Below, piece after piece: positions 25,312 through 34,399 of a stretch of DNA of 64,000 bases. The position numbers were made by a program, and so were the translations under genes. The notes below the pieces were generated by a model that was not told the origin of the DNA, searched no databases, and saw only the letters and a list, made by a program, of their open reading frames with translations. The stretch's first letter is position 1. Each line of letters opens with the position of its first letter. The stretch comes from Clostridia bacterium (GTDB lineage: Bacteria > Bacillota > Clostridia > Lachnospirales > Lachnospiraceae): contig CAJTEN010000008.1 in the NCBI GenBank assembly GCA_910575245.1, positions 1 through 64,000 of the forward strand. The letters run 5' to 3'.

Positions 25312-25320
25312 GATTATCCT
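25312..25320 (+). repeat. Right 9-bp direct repeat of the integrative element
   Basis: Exact copy of 1817-1825 (GATTATCCT), in frame with the downstream SIR2-like fragment. Confidence 0.65.
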
Positions 25321-25644
25321 ATAGTGAATGCAATTATTCCACCAGCGGGAGACGCAGAAAGATTTGGATTTGGATGGATTAAAGATATACGAAAAGGTAT
25401 TGATGAAATAGTTAGTAAAAGCACGTCAAAGGATGAGATGATGCTTTTTGGACTGTCCTATTGGCATGTTGATAGAAATGAAATTGATGAGATTTTGCTT
25501 TCAATGGACAATAAAATGGAGGTGCGGTTTGTTAATCCTAAACCACCTACAGCGTTAGACGCTGTATTGACTAGCCTATTTAAGAATTATATACACTTTA
25601 GTAACAGTAAATTAATTATGGAGGACATTACAGATGGCAAGTAA
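25312..25644 (+). pseudogene. SIR2-like protein, C-terminal part
   Basis: The frame reads DYPIVNAIIPPAGDAERFGF and then MMLFGLSYWHVDRNEIDEIL and VRFVNPKPPTALDAVL, the typical GxSxxDxE and NP end of SIR2-like proteins. It follows the right copy of GATTATCCT and continues the gene begun at 1108. An internal TTG at 25303 opens the frame but lies in element DNA. The stop TAA overlaps the DUF262 start by 11 bases, so the two genes were translationally coupled. Loss of its N-terminal half must silence this domain and could reduce DUF262 expression. Confidence 0.75.
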
Positions 25645-26704
25645 CAGATATTATAGAAAATCTACATCTATAACAATTTCAAATTTTTATGAACAGTATC
25701 AGCTTAACAAATATAGATTAGATCCCCCATATCAAAGAGATATGAACGTTTGGGATATAGAGCAAAAGTCTTTTTTGCTTGATACAATCTTTAAAAATTT
25801 TCCTATTCCACCTATTTTTTTGGAACAGAAAATTAATTCAGATACAGGAATAACTAACTATGATGTTATTGATGGAAAACAAAGATTATCTACAATTATT
25901 GGATTTATAAATAATGAGATACCATTGCCGGAAGAATTTGGGAACGATGTTTATGGAAATAGTAAGTTAAATGGACTTTTGTTTGATGAAATAAAAAAAA
26001 TTGCAAAAGAAGACGAAGATGTAAAGTCTGCGGTTGCTGATTTTTGGGCATATTCTATATCAGTTGAATATATTGAAAATCCAGATTACAAAATCGTAGA
26101 TAGTATATTTGATAGATTAAATCGAGAGGGGAGTCGATTAAACGCACAGGAATTGAGAAAAGCACAATATTATGATACTTTGCTCTATAATGATATAATT
26201 AGTTATAGAAATGACATATATATTACAAGATTAACAACTAAACTTAACAAGAATAGGATGGAAGACATAGGTTTTATAACAGAATTGTATATTATGACTG
26301 CAAAAAACACAATTTTTGACGGGAATGAGAACGAGATAGATAAAGTTTTCTCAGATATTGTAGAAGTTTATGATGAAGAACAATCAGCTTGTGTGAAAGA
26401 AAAATTCGAAAAGATTAAAAACATATTAGAAGAATGGAATATTGATTATTCGATATATAATATTGAGGGGGTTAGTCACTTATATGCATTATGGTATTTA
26501 GCAATGTATATAATTAATAATCCACTTGAGAATGATGGCGTATGTGATAAAATGATAGCATTTTATAAAGATTTAAGAAATAATAAAACTATACCAGAAA
26601 CGGTAGTATATCAACAATCTATGCAATCTGCAAGTCGTTCAAAGTCAGCACGGAGAAAAAGAGTTAATGCTATCTTATCATATTTGGGGTACCAGAAGAT
26701 ATAA
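25634..26704 (+). CDS. DUF262-domain protein
   Basis: 356 residues. DPPYQRDMNVW near 33-43, YDVIDGKQRLSTIIGF near 77-92 and FDRLNREGSRLNAQELRKAQ near 157-176 are the hallmark motifs of DUF262 (ParB-like fold, as in GmrSD/BrxU-type nucleotide-dependent restriction proteins). No DUF1524 HNH domain is attached; the C-terminal half is helical and ends in a basic SRSKSARRKRVN tail. ATG 25634 overlaps the SIR2-like stop. AT-rich coding unlike the neighbouring element. Probable role with the SIR2-like partner in phage defence is inference. Confidence 0.82.
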   Translation: MASNRYYRKSTSITISNFYEQYQLNKYRLDPPYQRDMNVWDIEQKSFLLDTIFKNFPIPPIFLEQKINSDTGITNYDVIDGKQRLSTIIGFINNEIPLPEEFGNDVYGNSKLNGLLFDEIKKIAKEDEDVKSAVADFWAYSISVEYIENPDYKIVDSIFDRLNREGSRLNAQELRKAQYYDTLLYNDIISYRNDIYITRLTTKLNKNRMEDIGFITELYIMTAKNTIFDGNENEIDKVFSDIVEVYDEEQSACVKEKFEKIKNILEEWNIDYSIYNIEGVSHLYALWYLAMYIINNPLENDGVCDKMIAFYKDLRNNKTIPETVVYQQSMQSASRSKSARRKRVNAILSYLGYQKI

Positions 26705-26737
26705 TCTGCTGAGCGGATTGTTTGATAACAAATGGAT

Positions 26738-27063
26738 AAGGTACTGTAAAATAATTTGTGTCTTCAGAAAGAAATACCTCTTTTTTGGTAAGAATCAAGA
26801 TATGACAATTCTTATCAAAAAGGAGGATTTTTATGCCAGCAGCAAAACAACAGATTCAACAGATTATAGCAGATAACAACTTAAGCAGCGTAGCCGATGT
26901 CTACACCCTGCTCAGGGACAGTTTCAAAGATATCCTTCAGGAACTCGTGGAAGCGGAACTGGATGCCTCTCTCGGTTATGAAAAGAATCAGAAAAGGGAT
27001 GCCCCACATTCAATAGGAGAAACGTACATTCCTGCAAATTCCATTTTAACCGGTACAAAGTAC
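26738..27063 (+). pseudogene. IS256-family transposase, 5' fragment
   Basis: ATG 26833 opens MPAAKQQIQQIIADNNLSSV and FKDILQELVEAELDASLGYE followed by KNQK, the N-terminus of mutator-type IS256 transposases. About 56 residues remain of roughly 400; after that the frame holds unrelated residues to the stop at 27073-27075. The preceding GGTACTGTAAAATAATTTGT stretch resembles an IS256 terminal repeat. The DDE catalytic domain is missing. Confidence 0.75.
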
Positions 27064-27774
27064 CGCTTTGTCTAAGATTAATCAGTTTCCCTCATGTTTA
27101 TGCCATTCATCTCCAAGCGGTAAGTATATGCTCAGAGGCCTGGTCTTTCCGTTGTCCTTTGGAATCTCCACCTTTCTCGCTGGCTGTGGTCTATGCGACT
27201 TTTTCTTCAGCCGCTCCACCAGACGTTCTAGGTTACCGTTCAGGTCTGTTCCATAATCTTCTTTTGTGACTCCATCAATTCCAACAGCTTTCTTCCCATC
27301 CATCTTTTCATGGCATTCTTTCATACGTTCCCTGTTTATCAGATGCCCGATAGACGTAAATACCATGTCTGGATTTTTTCTCTTGATAACTGTGATATTC
27401 TGCCAAGTGCCGTTCCCATTATGTTCCTATCCCTGTGTATAGATAATGTTTCCCTCAAGATATGGCTTTGCACGGCAGGACTGTGAGGTCAGTCCTCTTT
27501 CGTCTTCCCTCCGTCGGCATTGCTCACCATCTTCGGTACTATCCGGCCATCCGACTGCCTGTGTCTCCTTTGCCTTCCTCTATGAGCACAGCGTCGGCAC
27601 ACCAGTTTTACTATATTTCGGGGCTGAAATGCTTTATGATCCTATTACCTCGCTGTCTACACTTAGCCCACAGTGTTATCACTGCGTTCCCAAGACTCGC
27701 TACCGATGGTCTGGTTAAACCTTTTCTAGTAAGGTTTTCCACCCGCTATGCACTACAACCTTGGCTGGGCGCAC
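27064..27774 (-). mobile_element. Group II intron, 5' part only
   Basis: On the minus strand the sequence starts GTGCGCCCAGCCAAGG at 27774, a typical 5' boundary of bacterial group II introns, and continues through about 400 bases of non-coding domain I to the maturase start at 27366. Domains V and VI and most of the maturase gene are absent; the sequence stops where it meets the IS256 fragment near 27064-27081. It cannot splice or move. Confidence 0.75.
27082..27366 (-). pseudogene. Group II intron reverse transcriptase/maturase fragment
   Basis: 94 residues, containing KKAVGIDGVTKEDYGTDLNG and PARKVEIPKDNGKTRPLSIY, the RT-0/RT-1 region of intron-encoded proteins. The family continues from this point for 300 or more residues; here it ends with unrelated residues at a stop. 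Confidence 0.82.
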
Positions 27775-27879
27775 GCTCATTTATAGTATTAATGAAGAAA
27801 CATGAAGAAAAGTAATAAATCATGTTAGCAATTTATATCGTTATTAGTATAGCTTTAGTAATTATTGGAGGTCGAGTGA

Positions 27880-27922
27880 GGAGAACATGTGTTATACCCT
27901 CCAAATAATAGGGGTTTCTTAT
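27880..27922 (+). repeat. Displaced fragment of the SIR2-like gene
   Basis: 27880-27899 equals 1213-1232 and 27903-27922 equals 1239-1258, both 20/20, with 3 and 6 different bases in between. It is a 43-bp copy of the SIR2-like gene sitting upstream of the HigB-type toxin, outside any coding frame. Confidence 0.85.
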
Positions 27923-27945
27923 AGTCTCCAATACCTTATAAATTA

Positions 27946-27989
27946 ATAACAAATCTGCCATTGAATGTTTATAACAAATTTGCTATAAT
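27946..27989 (+). promoter_or_regulatory. Promoter and operator repeats of the toxin-antitoxin pair
   Basis: TTGAAT (27961-27966), 17-bp spacer, TATAAT (27984-27989). ATAACAAATCTGC (27946-27958) and ATAACAAATTTGC (27971-27983) are direct repeats 25 bp apart; the second fills the spacer. This fits autorepression by the antitoxin. Confidence 0.65.
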
Positions 27990-28011
27990 TCAGGCATAAA
28001 GAGGAAACAAT

Positions 28012-28371
28012 ATGTATGAGATTGAATTTTACGAAAATAAAAATGGAATATCCGAAACTGCAAACTATATTAAGGAACTAAATCAAAAATCCTCTACAAA
28101 TAAGGAAAGTCGCATTAACTTCAATAAGATAGTCGCTTATTTGGATTTGCTGGAAGAATTCGGTCCAAGAATTGGTGAACCTGTTACCAAACATTTAGAG
28201 GGTGAAATCTGGGAACTCAGACCATTAAGGAACCGATTTCTCTATGCATACCATAAAGATAACAAGTTTATTATACTGCACCACTTTATCAAAAAGACTC
28301 AGAAAACACCCAAAAGGGAAATTGAACAAGCCAAGCGGAACTTACAAGATTATTTGGAAAGGAATGATTAG
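28012..28371 (+). CDS. RelE/HigB-type toxin (phage Gp49-like)
   Basis: 119 residues. MYEIEFYENKNGISETANYI and then EIWELRPLRNRFLYAYHKDN and ILHHFIKKTQKTPKREIEQA match the HigB-like Gp49 family (DUF891), ribosome-associated mRNA interferases. The basic and aromatic residues near the C-terminus are intact, so it is probably functional. AGAGGAAAC precedes ATG 28012. The antitoxin follows at once, the HigB-HigA order. Confidence 0.88.
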   Translation: MYEIEFYENKNGISETANYIKELNQKSSTNKESRINFNKIVAYLDLLEEFGPRIGEPVTKHLEGEIWELRPLRNRFLYAYHKDNKFIILHHFIKKTQKTPKREIEQAKRNLQDYLERND

Positions 28372-28372
28372 T

Positions 28373-28645
28373 ATGTCTACATGGAAAGAATTAAAAAAAG
28401 ATCTCGTCTTAACTCAGGAAGATCTGAACGCAATTGAACTTGAAAAAGAACTAATACGTACGATGATCCATATAAGAGAGGAAAAAGGGCTTACACAATC
28501 CCAATTGGCAGAAATGTGCAACGTCAAACAGCCCGTTATCGCCAGAATGGAATCCTCTGTCCATTCTCCTCAAATCGACAGCCTGCTGAAAATTCTGACC
28601 CCTTTAGGCTATACCTTACAGATTGTCCCAATGAAGAAAAGATAA
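28373..28645 (+). CDS. HigA-type antitoxin, XRE family
   Basis: 90 residues. A helix-turn-helix spans about 38-85 (EKGLTQSQLAEMCNVKQPVI, MESSVHSPQIDSLLKILTPL). It neutralises the upstream toxin and represses the shared promoter. ATG 28373 lies 1 base after the toxin stop; a longer frame from 28244 is the other-frame extension inside the toxin gene and is rejected. Confidence 0.88.
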   Translation: MSTWKELKKDLVLTQEDLNAIELEKELIRTMIHIREEKGLTQSQLAEMCNVKQPVIARMESSVHSPQIDSLLKILTPLGYTLQIVPMKKR

Positions 28646-28678
28646 TAATATACTCCTTGCAAAAATATGCCCTTAAAA

Positions 28679-28707
28679 ACAGTGGGGCGAAAAACCCACC
28701 CCACTGT
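28679..28707. terminator. Hairpin after the toxin-antitoxin pair
   Basis: ACAGTGGGG (28679-28687) pairs with CCCCACTGT (28699-28707). There is no strong U tract on the plus strand, so termination strength is uncertain. Confidence 0.5.
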
Positions 28708-28787
28708 CAGTCTCGCACTTTAGGCGGCGAAAACCTTACTTAATCTTACAACTGTCTTCGATTCTGTCCGTCTTATTAACAGCCTTC

Positions 28788-31268
28788 CTATGCCTGCTTA
28801 CGCACTTCAAGCTCCACACACTGCTCCTCATGGCTCTGCGACGTAAAGACAACCTTGATTTTTCCTTCCTCTGTTCCTGCCCGGATGACTGCCATCACGT
28901 ACCCGTCGTAGGTATCCCACTCCGCTTCATCATAACTGGTAAGCGACTGCGGGTCGGCGCTGCCGAATGCTTCCAGTCTTCCGGCTCCTTCCACCGAGAC
29001 TGCTATCTTCCTGGATACGGAGAGATTAGGAATCCCGTTCTCATCCTCCAGGTTTACGGTGATAAAAGCAAGATCCTCTCCGTCCGCACGCAATACGGTT
29101 TTATCCGTCTGTGCACAAAGCCGTATCGTATCTTTTGCCGTTGTCAGAGAGAATCTTCCGGTCTCCCTGCCCTCCTCATAGCTTACCGCCGTCAATTCAC
29201 CGGGCTCATAACTGATTTCATAGGTCGCCGTAAATTCGTGCTGCTCTCCGGCCGGTTTCTTCCCCAGGGAACGTCCGTTCAGGAAAAGCTCCACTTCCTC
29301 CGCATCCGCATAAATGTCCACAACTGCCGGCTTTCCTTCATATCCGGGCCATGTCCAGCTCGCAATCGTATCTTTGTGCATCCATGGCGTCCTGGAACAC
29401 TTCATACCATACCGGTTTAACCGTTCTACCGCCATATACGGTTCTTTGCGCAGCCCATACACGATCTCCCTCAGATAACTGATCGGGCGGCGGTATCCGA
29501 TCAGATCCAGATCCCCGATATAAGCCGTTCTCTCCGGATACACACTGGAGAAATTCGCATTGCCGTCATAGTGGAAAATACCACACCCCGCTTCTCCCAG
29601 GTAATCATAGCCGGTCCAGGTGAAATCCCCCAGCACATGAGGGTATCTTTTTACGATGCCCCACAGCCTCACGATATCTGCGGGATAGGTCTCTGTTCCC
29701 AGTACCGTTTTATTCGGATGAAGCCCGTGTTCCGGCACATGTCTGTCGGTCAGGTAGTTCAGTCCGATAATGTCACTGGAAGAAGAGCATCCCTCCAGCG
29801 CTTCCGTCAGAAGAGGATGGGATGCAAAATATTCTCCCCGTTCTCCTTCCATCAGGCTCATAAAACTGTTAAAAGCATTGCTGCCGTCACTGTTTCCCTG
29901 TCCTTCAGTCTGCACGGTCCCGAACTTTTTCATAACGTCTCCCATGATTTCTTTCAGGCGGCGTCCAGCTGTCATAAGCCCGTTTAGTCCCATCGTCGTA
30001 TATCTGGTATGATCCAGTTCATGAAGCTTATTGCAGATCTTACGGTTAATTGCCGCTCCTGCCTCGGAACCTGCTTCCGTGATCTCATTCCCGGAAGAGT
30101 ACAGGATCACGCAGGGATGGTTATAGTCTTTTGCGACCATCTGCACGGCCACTTCTTCCCAACATTCCTCAAAATGCAGCGCGAAGTCATAGGGATTCTT
30201 GTGCAGCGTCCACATATCGCTCAATTCATCCATGACCAGGATTCCGTAACGGTCACATGCATTTAACATCGCCTTACTCACCGGATGATGGGAACTTCTG
30301 ATGCTGTTGAAACCTGCTTCCTTCAACTGCCTGCAGCGGCGCTCCTCTGCTTTTTCCAAGGTTGCAGCCCCCAGAATGCCGTTGTCGTGGTGGATACAGG
30401 AACCGCGCAGCTTTACTTCTTTTCCGTTCATCCGAAGGCCATGTGCCGAATCCAGTGTCAGGGTACGGATACCGAAGTTTTCTGTCGTCTCGTCCAGCGC
30501 CTGGCCTGCGCATTCGATCAAAACCCTGCACTGGTACAGATTCGGATTCTCACAATCCCATAACTGCGGATTCTCCACACAGATACTGCATCTGGCCGTT
30601 TCCAGCGTCTCCGGATACATGACAACCATCTGACGGTCCTTCGCAATCGTCTTCCCGTCTTTCTCCAGGAGAACCTGAACGGTCACTGTCTCTCTCTCCT
30701 TGCTGATACTCTGCACTTTTGTCTCCACTTCCACGATCGCGGACTGCGTATCGGCAGCCAGTGTCGTGATCCGGGTGCCATCGTTGGGGACATGAATCCT
30801 GTCCCCGACGATCAGCTTTACATTCCGGTAAATTCCGCTTCCCGTATACCAGCGGCTGTTCGGAACCAGACTGTTGTTTGCGATCACCTTGATCGTATTC
30901 TCTGTCCCATAATTTAACCACGGATTCAGCTTCACATAGAAATTAGAATAGCCATATAAATTCGTTTTCGCCAACGCGCCGTTGATATAGACCATCGCCG
31001 TCTGATAGATTCCTTCAAATTCCAGAAATACCGCTTTTTCCTTCCATTCTTCGGGCGCTGTCAATGTTTTCTGATAAATATACTCTCCTCCCGGATAGAA
31101 TCCGGTCTGGGCGCCGCTCTCCACGTCCGGCGTCCGGGCTTCGTGGATCATCGCATCGTGAGGAAGATGAACGCTCTGTATATCTGCATTCCCCATAAAT
31201 GCCGCCGCACTTGCGGAGCTGCCGCCCTTCATCACCCTCCAGTCGTGATTAAAATTACTCCGAATCAT
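28788..31268 (-). CDS. Glycoside hydrolase family 2 enzyme
   Basis: 826 residues. N-terminal sugar-binding domain (FNHDWRVMKG, SVHLPHDAMI), immunoglobulin-like domain about 160-265, and a TIM barrel from about 270 with the acid/base Glu in YSSGNEITEAG (about 395) and the nucleophile in LGTETYPAD (about 526). A C-terminal DUF4982/Big-like region follows. This is the beta-galactosidase-type arrangement; no signal peptide, so it acts inside the cell on sugars brought in by the symporter next to it. The ATG overlaps the symporter stop by 4 bp. Exact substrate (galactoside, glucuronide or other) cannot be fixed. Confidence 0.9.
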   Translation of the reverse strand: MIRSNFNHDWRVMKGGSSASAAAFMGNADIQSVHLPHDAMIHEARTPDVESGAQTGFYPGGEYIYQKTLTAPEEWKEKAVFLEFEGIYQTAMVYINGALAKTNLYGYSNFYVKLNPWLNYGTENTIKVIANNSLVPNSRWYTGSGIYRNVKLIVGDRIHVPNDGTRITTLAADTQSAIVEVETKVQSISKERETVTVQVLLEKDGKTIAKDRQMVVMYPETLETARCSICVENPQLWDCENPNLYQCRVLIECAGQALDETTENFGIRTLTLDSAHGLRMNGKEVKLRGSCIHHDNGILGAATLEKAEERRCRQLKEAGFNSIRSSHHPVSKAMLNACDRYGILVMDELSDMWTLHKNPYDFALHFEECWEEVAVQMVAKDYNHPCVILYSSGNEITEAGSEAGAAINRKICNKLHELDHTRYTTMGLNGLMTAGRRLKEIMGDVMKKFGTVQTEGQGNSDGSNAFNSFMSLMEGERGEYFASHPLLTEALEGCSSSSDIIGLNYLTDRHVPEHGLHPNKTVLGTETYPADIVRLWGIVKRYPHVLGDFTWTGYDYLGEAGCGIFHYDGNANFSSVYPERTAYIGDLDLIGYRRPISYLREIVYGLRKEPYMAVERLNRYGMKCSRTPWMHKDTIASWTWPGYEGKPAVVDIYADAEEVELFLNGRSLGKKPAGEQHEFTATYEISYEPGELTAVSYEEGRETGRFSLTTAKDTIRLCAQTDKTVLRADGEDLAFITVNLEDENGIPNLSVSRKIAVSVEGAGRLEAFGSADPQSLTSYDEAEWDTYDGYVMAVIRAGTEEGKIKVVFTSQSHEEQCVELEVRKQA

Positions 31269-32685
31269 TCATTTCCTCCTTCTGCTGCTGCCGCATGTTC
31301 TCTGTCCCATTCCCTGTTTGCATCCTCAACCTTCAGCAGGTAAACCAGAATCGCCATGATCAGGCCGAATATAACCGGTATTACTGCATACATAAAGAAG
31401 ATCGTGTTCACCGCGCTTGCAGACTGTACTTCCACAGTTCCGTCAAATCCGCCCCATGCCAGAAGCCATCCGACTACAGCGCTGCCTATACCGCCGCCGA
31501 GCTTGACACCGATAGAAGAGCAGCTGAACATAACGCCGTCGATCCTCACCTTCTCTGTCCGGTAGGTATAATCACTGGTTTCCGCCACCATGGCATTCAG
31601 TGTACCCGTAAGAGAGCCTCCTGCCATGTTCCGGAAAAACGCTGCAACCAACATAAGAGGAAGATTCTTATTCAAAGCTCCGATCAGGAAGAGGACTCCC
31701 ATCAGGATCGTAACGATACGGGCATACAAGTTCATCTTTCTCATAGTACCGAATTTTTTGACAAGAGTCGGCGTCACCATCAGAATGAGCATGACCGGAA
31801 CCAGACTGACTAAGGAGAAGGTTCCCAGCAGTGCGGGGTCGCCCATATAGTAAGTCATAAAGTAAATGCTTGAGCCCTGTGTTATACCGCTGTAAATGTA
31901 ATTAACCAGATATAAGCCAAGAATCAAGATATAATAAGGATTCTTCAACAACAGCTTCAGGGATTGTCCGAAACTGACTTTCTCTGCCGCCGTCTGTCCC
32001 TGTCCTGGCTCTGCTCCTGCCGCCTGTTCAGATCCTGCTCCTGTCTCGGGAACTTCATCCGGCACTTCTTTTACCATCAACACACTGAATGTGTTAATAG
32101 CAAGCGCAATCACTGCAAACAAAAGGGCAATCGTGCGCCATCCTTTTTTGCACCGCCGCCGAATCTTTCCACAAGTCCCATCACATTATAGGAGATCACC
32201 AGCGTTGTAAATGTTGCAAAGATAAATCTGATCGAACCAAGCTGTGCCCTTTCCTGTCCGTTCTTCGTGATCTTAGCGGCCAGTGACGAATAAGCGATGC
32301 TGTTCGCCGTATAAAATATCGCATTAAACGCCGTATAGAATACGAAGAAATACGCATACTGCATTGACTGGCTCATACTCGGTATCGCAAACACCAGAAA
32401 CAGACTTGCCGATGCGCCGATCTGTCCGAACAACATCCACGGACGCGCCTGCCCCAGCTTGCTTTTTGTCTTGTCCGTCAGGCCGCCGAAGAATATATCT
32501 GATACACCATCCAATAATTTGGATAACATCATCAGTGTACCGATCACGGCGCTGTTAAGCCCGACCGCGTTTGTCAGATAGAGCATCATAAAGCTTGAAA
32601 TCAGCGCATATCCGCAGTTTGACGCCATATCGCCGGAGCCGTAGGCAACCTTATGATACCATTTTAAGTACTTTTTGTCATTCAT
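31265..32685 (-). pseudogene. GPH-family sugar:cation symporter, frameshifted
   Basis: Two overlapping frames make one protein of about 470 residues. The first (ATG 32685, GAGGAGG site upstream) reads KYLKWYHKVAYGSGDMASNC, DGVSDIFFGGLTDKTKSKLG, the GPH/MelB signature. The second (to 31265) continues with membrane segments. The break is in six T at 32144-32149; adding one base restores GWRTIALLFAVIALAINTFS. The product would import the glycoside hydrolysed by the GH2 enzyme downstream. Either a real pseudogene or a homopolymer sequencing error; both halves are otherwise undamaged, which favours error or recent mutation. Confidence 0.85.
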
Positions 32686-32953
32686 AGAACTCACTCTCCT
32701 CCTCTTGACAGTCCAGGTTTCCCATACGTTTTTCATATGTCTGGACTGCTGTTCCGCCTTTACTTTTTCCGTGATAATGTATATACTTTATCTTGATACG
32801 ACTTAATTTTAGCAATTATCAACAAAACCGACAATGTCACTTCCGTTGTTATGACCACACCATCTGTATCATATTCGTGGATAAAATACATATTTGACGA
32901 ATCTGTGCCGCCATTCTCAGGCGCAGAACCAGGATTTATGTGAAAGATGACTG

Positions 32954-33165
32954 AATAGTCATAGACAGCAACATGGATATTCGTGCGAAAAGCTGTACAC
33001 TCATAGACAACGGCATAGAAAGTCATACGGAAGAACTGAATACCCATAAACAATGATTTGGAGATTCATTCGAAGGTTGACCAAACACCCATAGACAACA
33101 GCGGCAATATTCGTGTGAAAGGAAGCACTTCAGCCACAGACGGCTAGGCGAAGATTATTATGAAA
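32954..33165 (+). repeat. Five degenerate 43-bp direct repeats upstream of the AraC gene
   Basis: A CATAGACA-like core recurs at 32960, 33002, 33045, 33090 and 33135 (spacings 42, 43, 45, 45), each followed by a weaker ATATTCGTGTGAAA-like block. The last unit runs into the start codon of the AraC-family gene. The period is close to four DNA turns, which would place repeats on one face of the helix, as for multiple regulator sites. Located between the divergent AraC and symporter genes. Confidence 0.65.
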
Positions 33166-34224
33166 GCAAATACAACAAACACCGATAACACCGGTAATAT
33201 TTTAAAAGTATATAACGCAAAAAGTACGATCAATTCCTACTACGATATGTCCGCTCCGATCCAGTTCACGCTGAGCTATTGCAGCGGCCTTACCGGCGAA
33301 GACTTTTTCAACATCACGACGGTTTCCCCGCGTGCCAACGATTTTCATACCACATCCATTGCTTCCGTTTTCCACAAATTCAATGCCCGTCCGCCCCATT
33401 ATCACAGTTTCTTTGAACTTGTGATCGTCCTGGAAGGGGGTATCACACAGCGGATCGAGGATAAAGAGTACTTTTATCCTGCCGGTACCTGCTGCCTGAT
33501 CAATCAGAACGTCCTTCATGTGGAGAAATACACAGGCGAGGCCAAAATACTTTTTCTGGGATTGTCTGTCGGTTTTATCAGAGAATTGCTGGAAGCGCAT
33601 AAGACCTCTTACTTTCCGAAAGAGGAGACGGCATATGAAAATTCCATCTTCCGGTTTATGACCGAGAATATTCAACTGGAAAAGGGGGAAAATTATCTGG
33701 ATTTTCTTCCGGTCTATCAGAATCGGTCCAGCATATCGGATCTGCACAAGCTTGCGGATAAGCTGCTTCATGCCATGCTGTGCCCAAAACTCGGTTCCAC
33801 TTACCTGATCAAGGGCCTTGTCTGCAATTTATTCCAATACCTGGACACACCGGAGTTCTACCATATCAGTGATGTAACACTGAATTCCGGCTCTGATTTC
33901 GTGCTCTTCTCCCGAATCAGCCATCTGATGGAGGACACCAACGGGCGTATGACCCGCTCTGATTTGGAGCGAGTTCTGTGCTACAGCGGCAATTATATGA
34001 ATACAATCATTAAAAAATACACCGGCATGTGTCTCTATGACTATGGGCTTACTTTCACATTGAAGAAAGCGGCCGCACTTTTGGCAGATACGACCACTTC
34101 GATTTCTTACATAGCGATACAGATGGGTTTCAGCAACCGGACACATTTTTATAAGGTTTTCAAGGATAAATACGGGATCACGCCGGGAGAATACCGGGAA
34201 AAGCACAGGCACGAAATACGATGA
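33160..34224 (+). CDS. AraC-family regulator
   Basis: 354 residues. The N-terminal cupin-like sensor has RPPHYHSFFELVIVLEGGIT and LINQNVLHVEKY; the C-terminal double helix-turn-helix (about 255-354) has SGNYMNTIIKKYTGMCLYDY and ISYIAIQMGFSNRTHFYKVF. It probably activates the divergent symporter-GH2 operon in response to a sugar. The start at 33160 lies inside the repeat array and its ribosome site is weak, so translation may begin further in. Confidence 0.88.
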   Translation: MKANTTNTDNTGNILKVYNAKSTINSYYDMSAPIQFTLSYCSGLTGEDFFNITTVSPRANDFHTTSIASVFHKFNARPPHYHSFFELVIVLEGGITQRIEDKEYFYPAGTCCLINQNVLHVEKYTGEAKILFLGLSVGFIRELLEAHKTSYFPKEETAYENSIFRFMTENIQLEKGENYLDFLPVYQNRSSISDLHKLADKLLHAMLCPKLGSTYLIKGLVCNLFQYLDTPEFYHISDVTLNSGSDFVLFSRISHLMEDTNGRMTRSDLERVLCYSGNYMNTIIKKYTGMCLYDYGLTFTLKKAAALLADTTTSISYIAIQMGFSNRTHFYKVFKDKYGITPGEYREKHRHEIR

Positions 34225-34399
34225 CAACCGATACGGTGCCCTGAAATATAAAATATCAACACAAAGCATCTGGCAATCAGACATTAATGCTTAATAACCG
34301 GAAGATCATCCAACCCTTATATTACAGCAAGTCTTTCATACTCTTAAAACTGACCGCCAGCGTGGAAACATTGTGCATAAGCGGTATCAGTTCAGCCCA

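Larger units (their letters stand above)
1826..25320. mobile_element. Mosaic integrative element with Tn916-like integration module, about 23.5 kb
   Basis: It is bounded by the GATTATCCT repeats and by CAAAAGTAGTA motifs 103-108 bp inside each end. The left end has int and xis oriented as in Tn916. Cargo includes a transporter/aminotransferase operon and a redox-stress operon. MobC and a relaxase indicate past mobilisability, but the relaxase is truncated and there are no VirB4/VirD4-like or replication genes, so self-transfer is not expected. Two sigma factors and two XRE regulators plus internal truncations show that parts of at least two elements have fused. Confidence 0.7.

Noticed and set aside
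27446..27815. Two plus-strand frames of 90-117 residues
   Set aside because: They cover the antisense of the non-coding domain I of the group II intron; the frames are frequent artefacts of such RNA.
32760..33053. 97-residue minus-strand frame upstream of the symporter
   Set aside because: It lies antisense over the degenerate repeat array, has no ribosome site and no recognisable pattern.
32954..33165. CRISPR array
   Set aside because: The repeats are short, degenerate and have no constant repeat-spacer structure; no cas genes are in the window.
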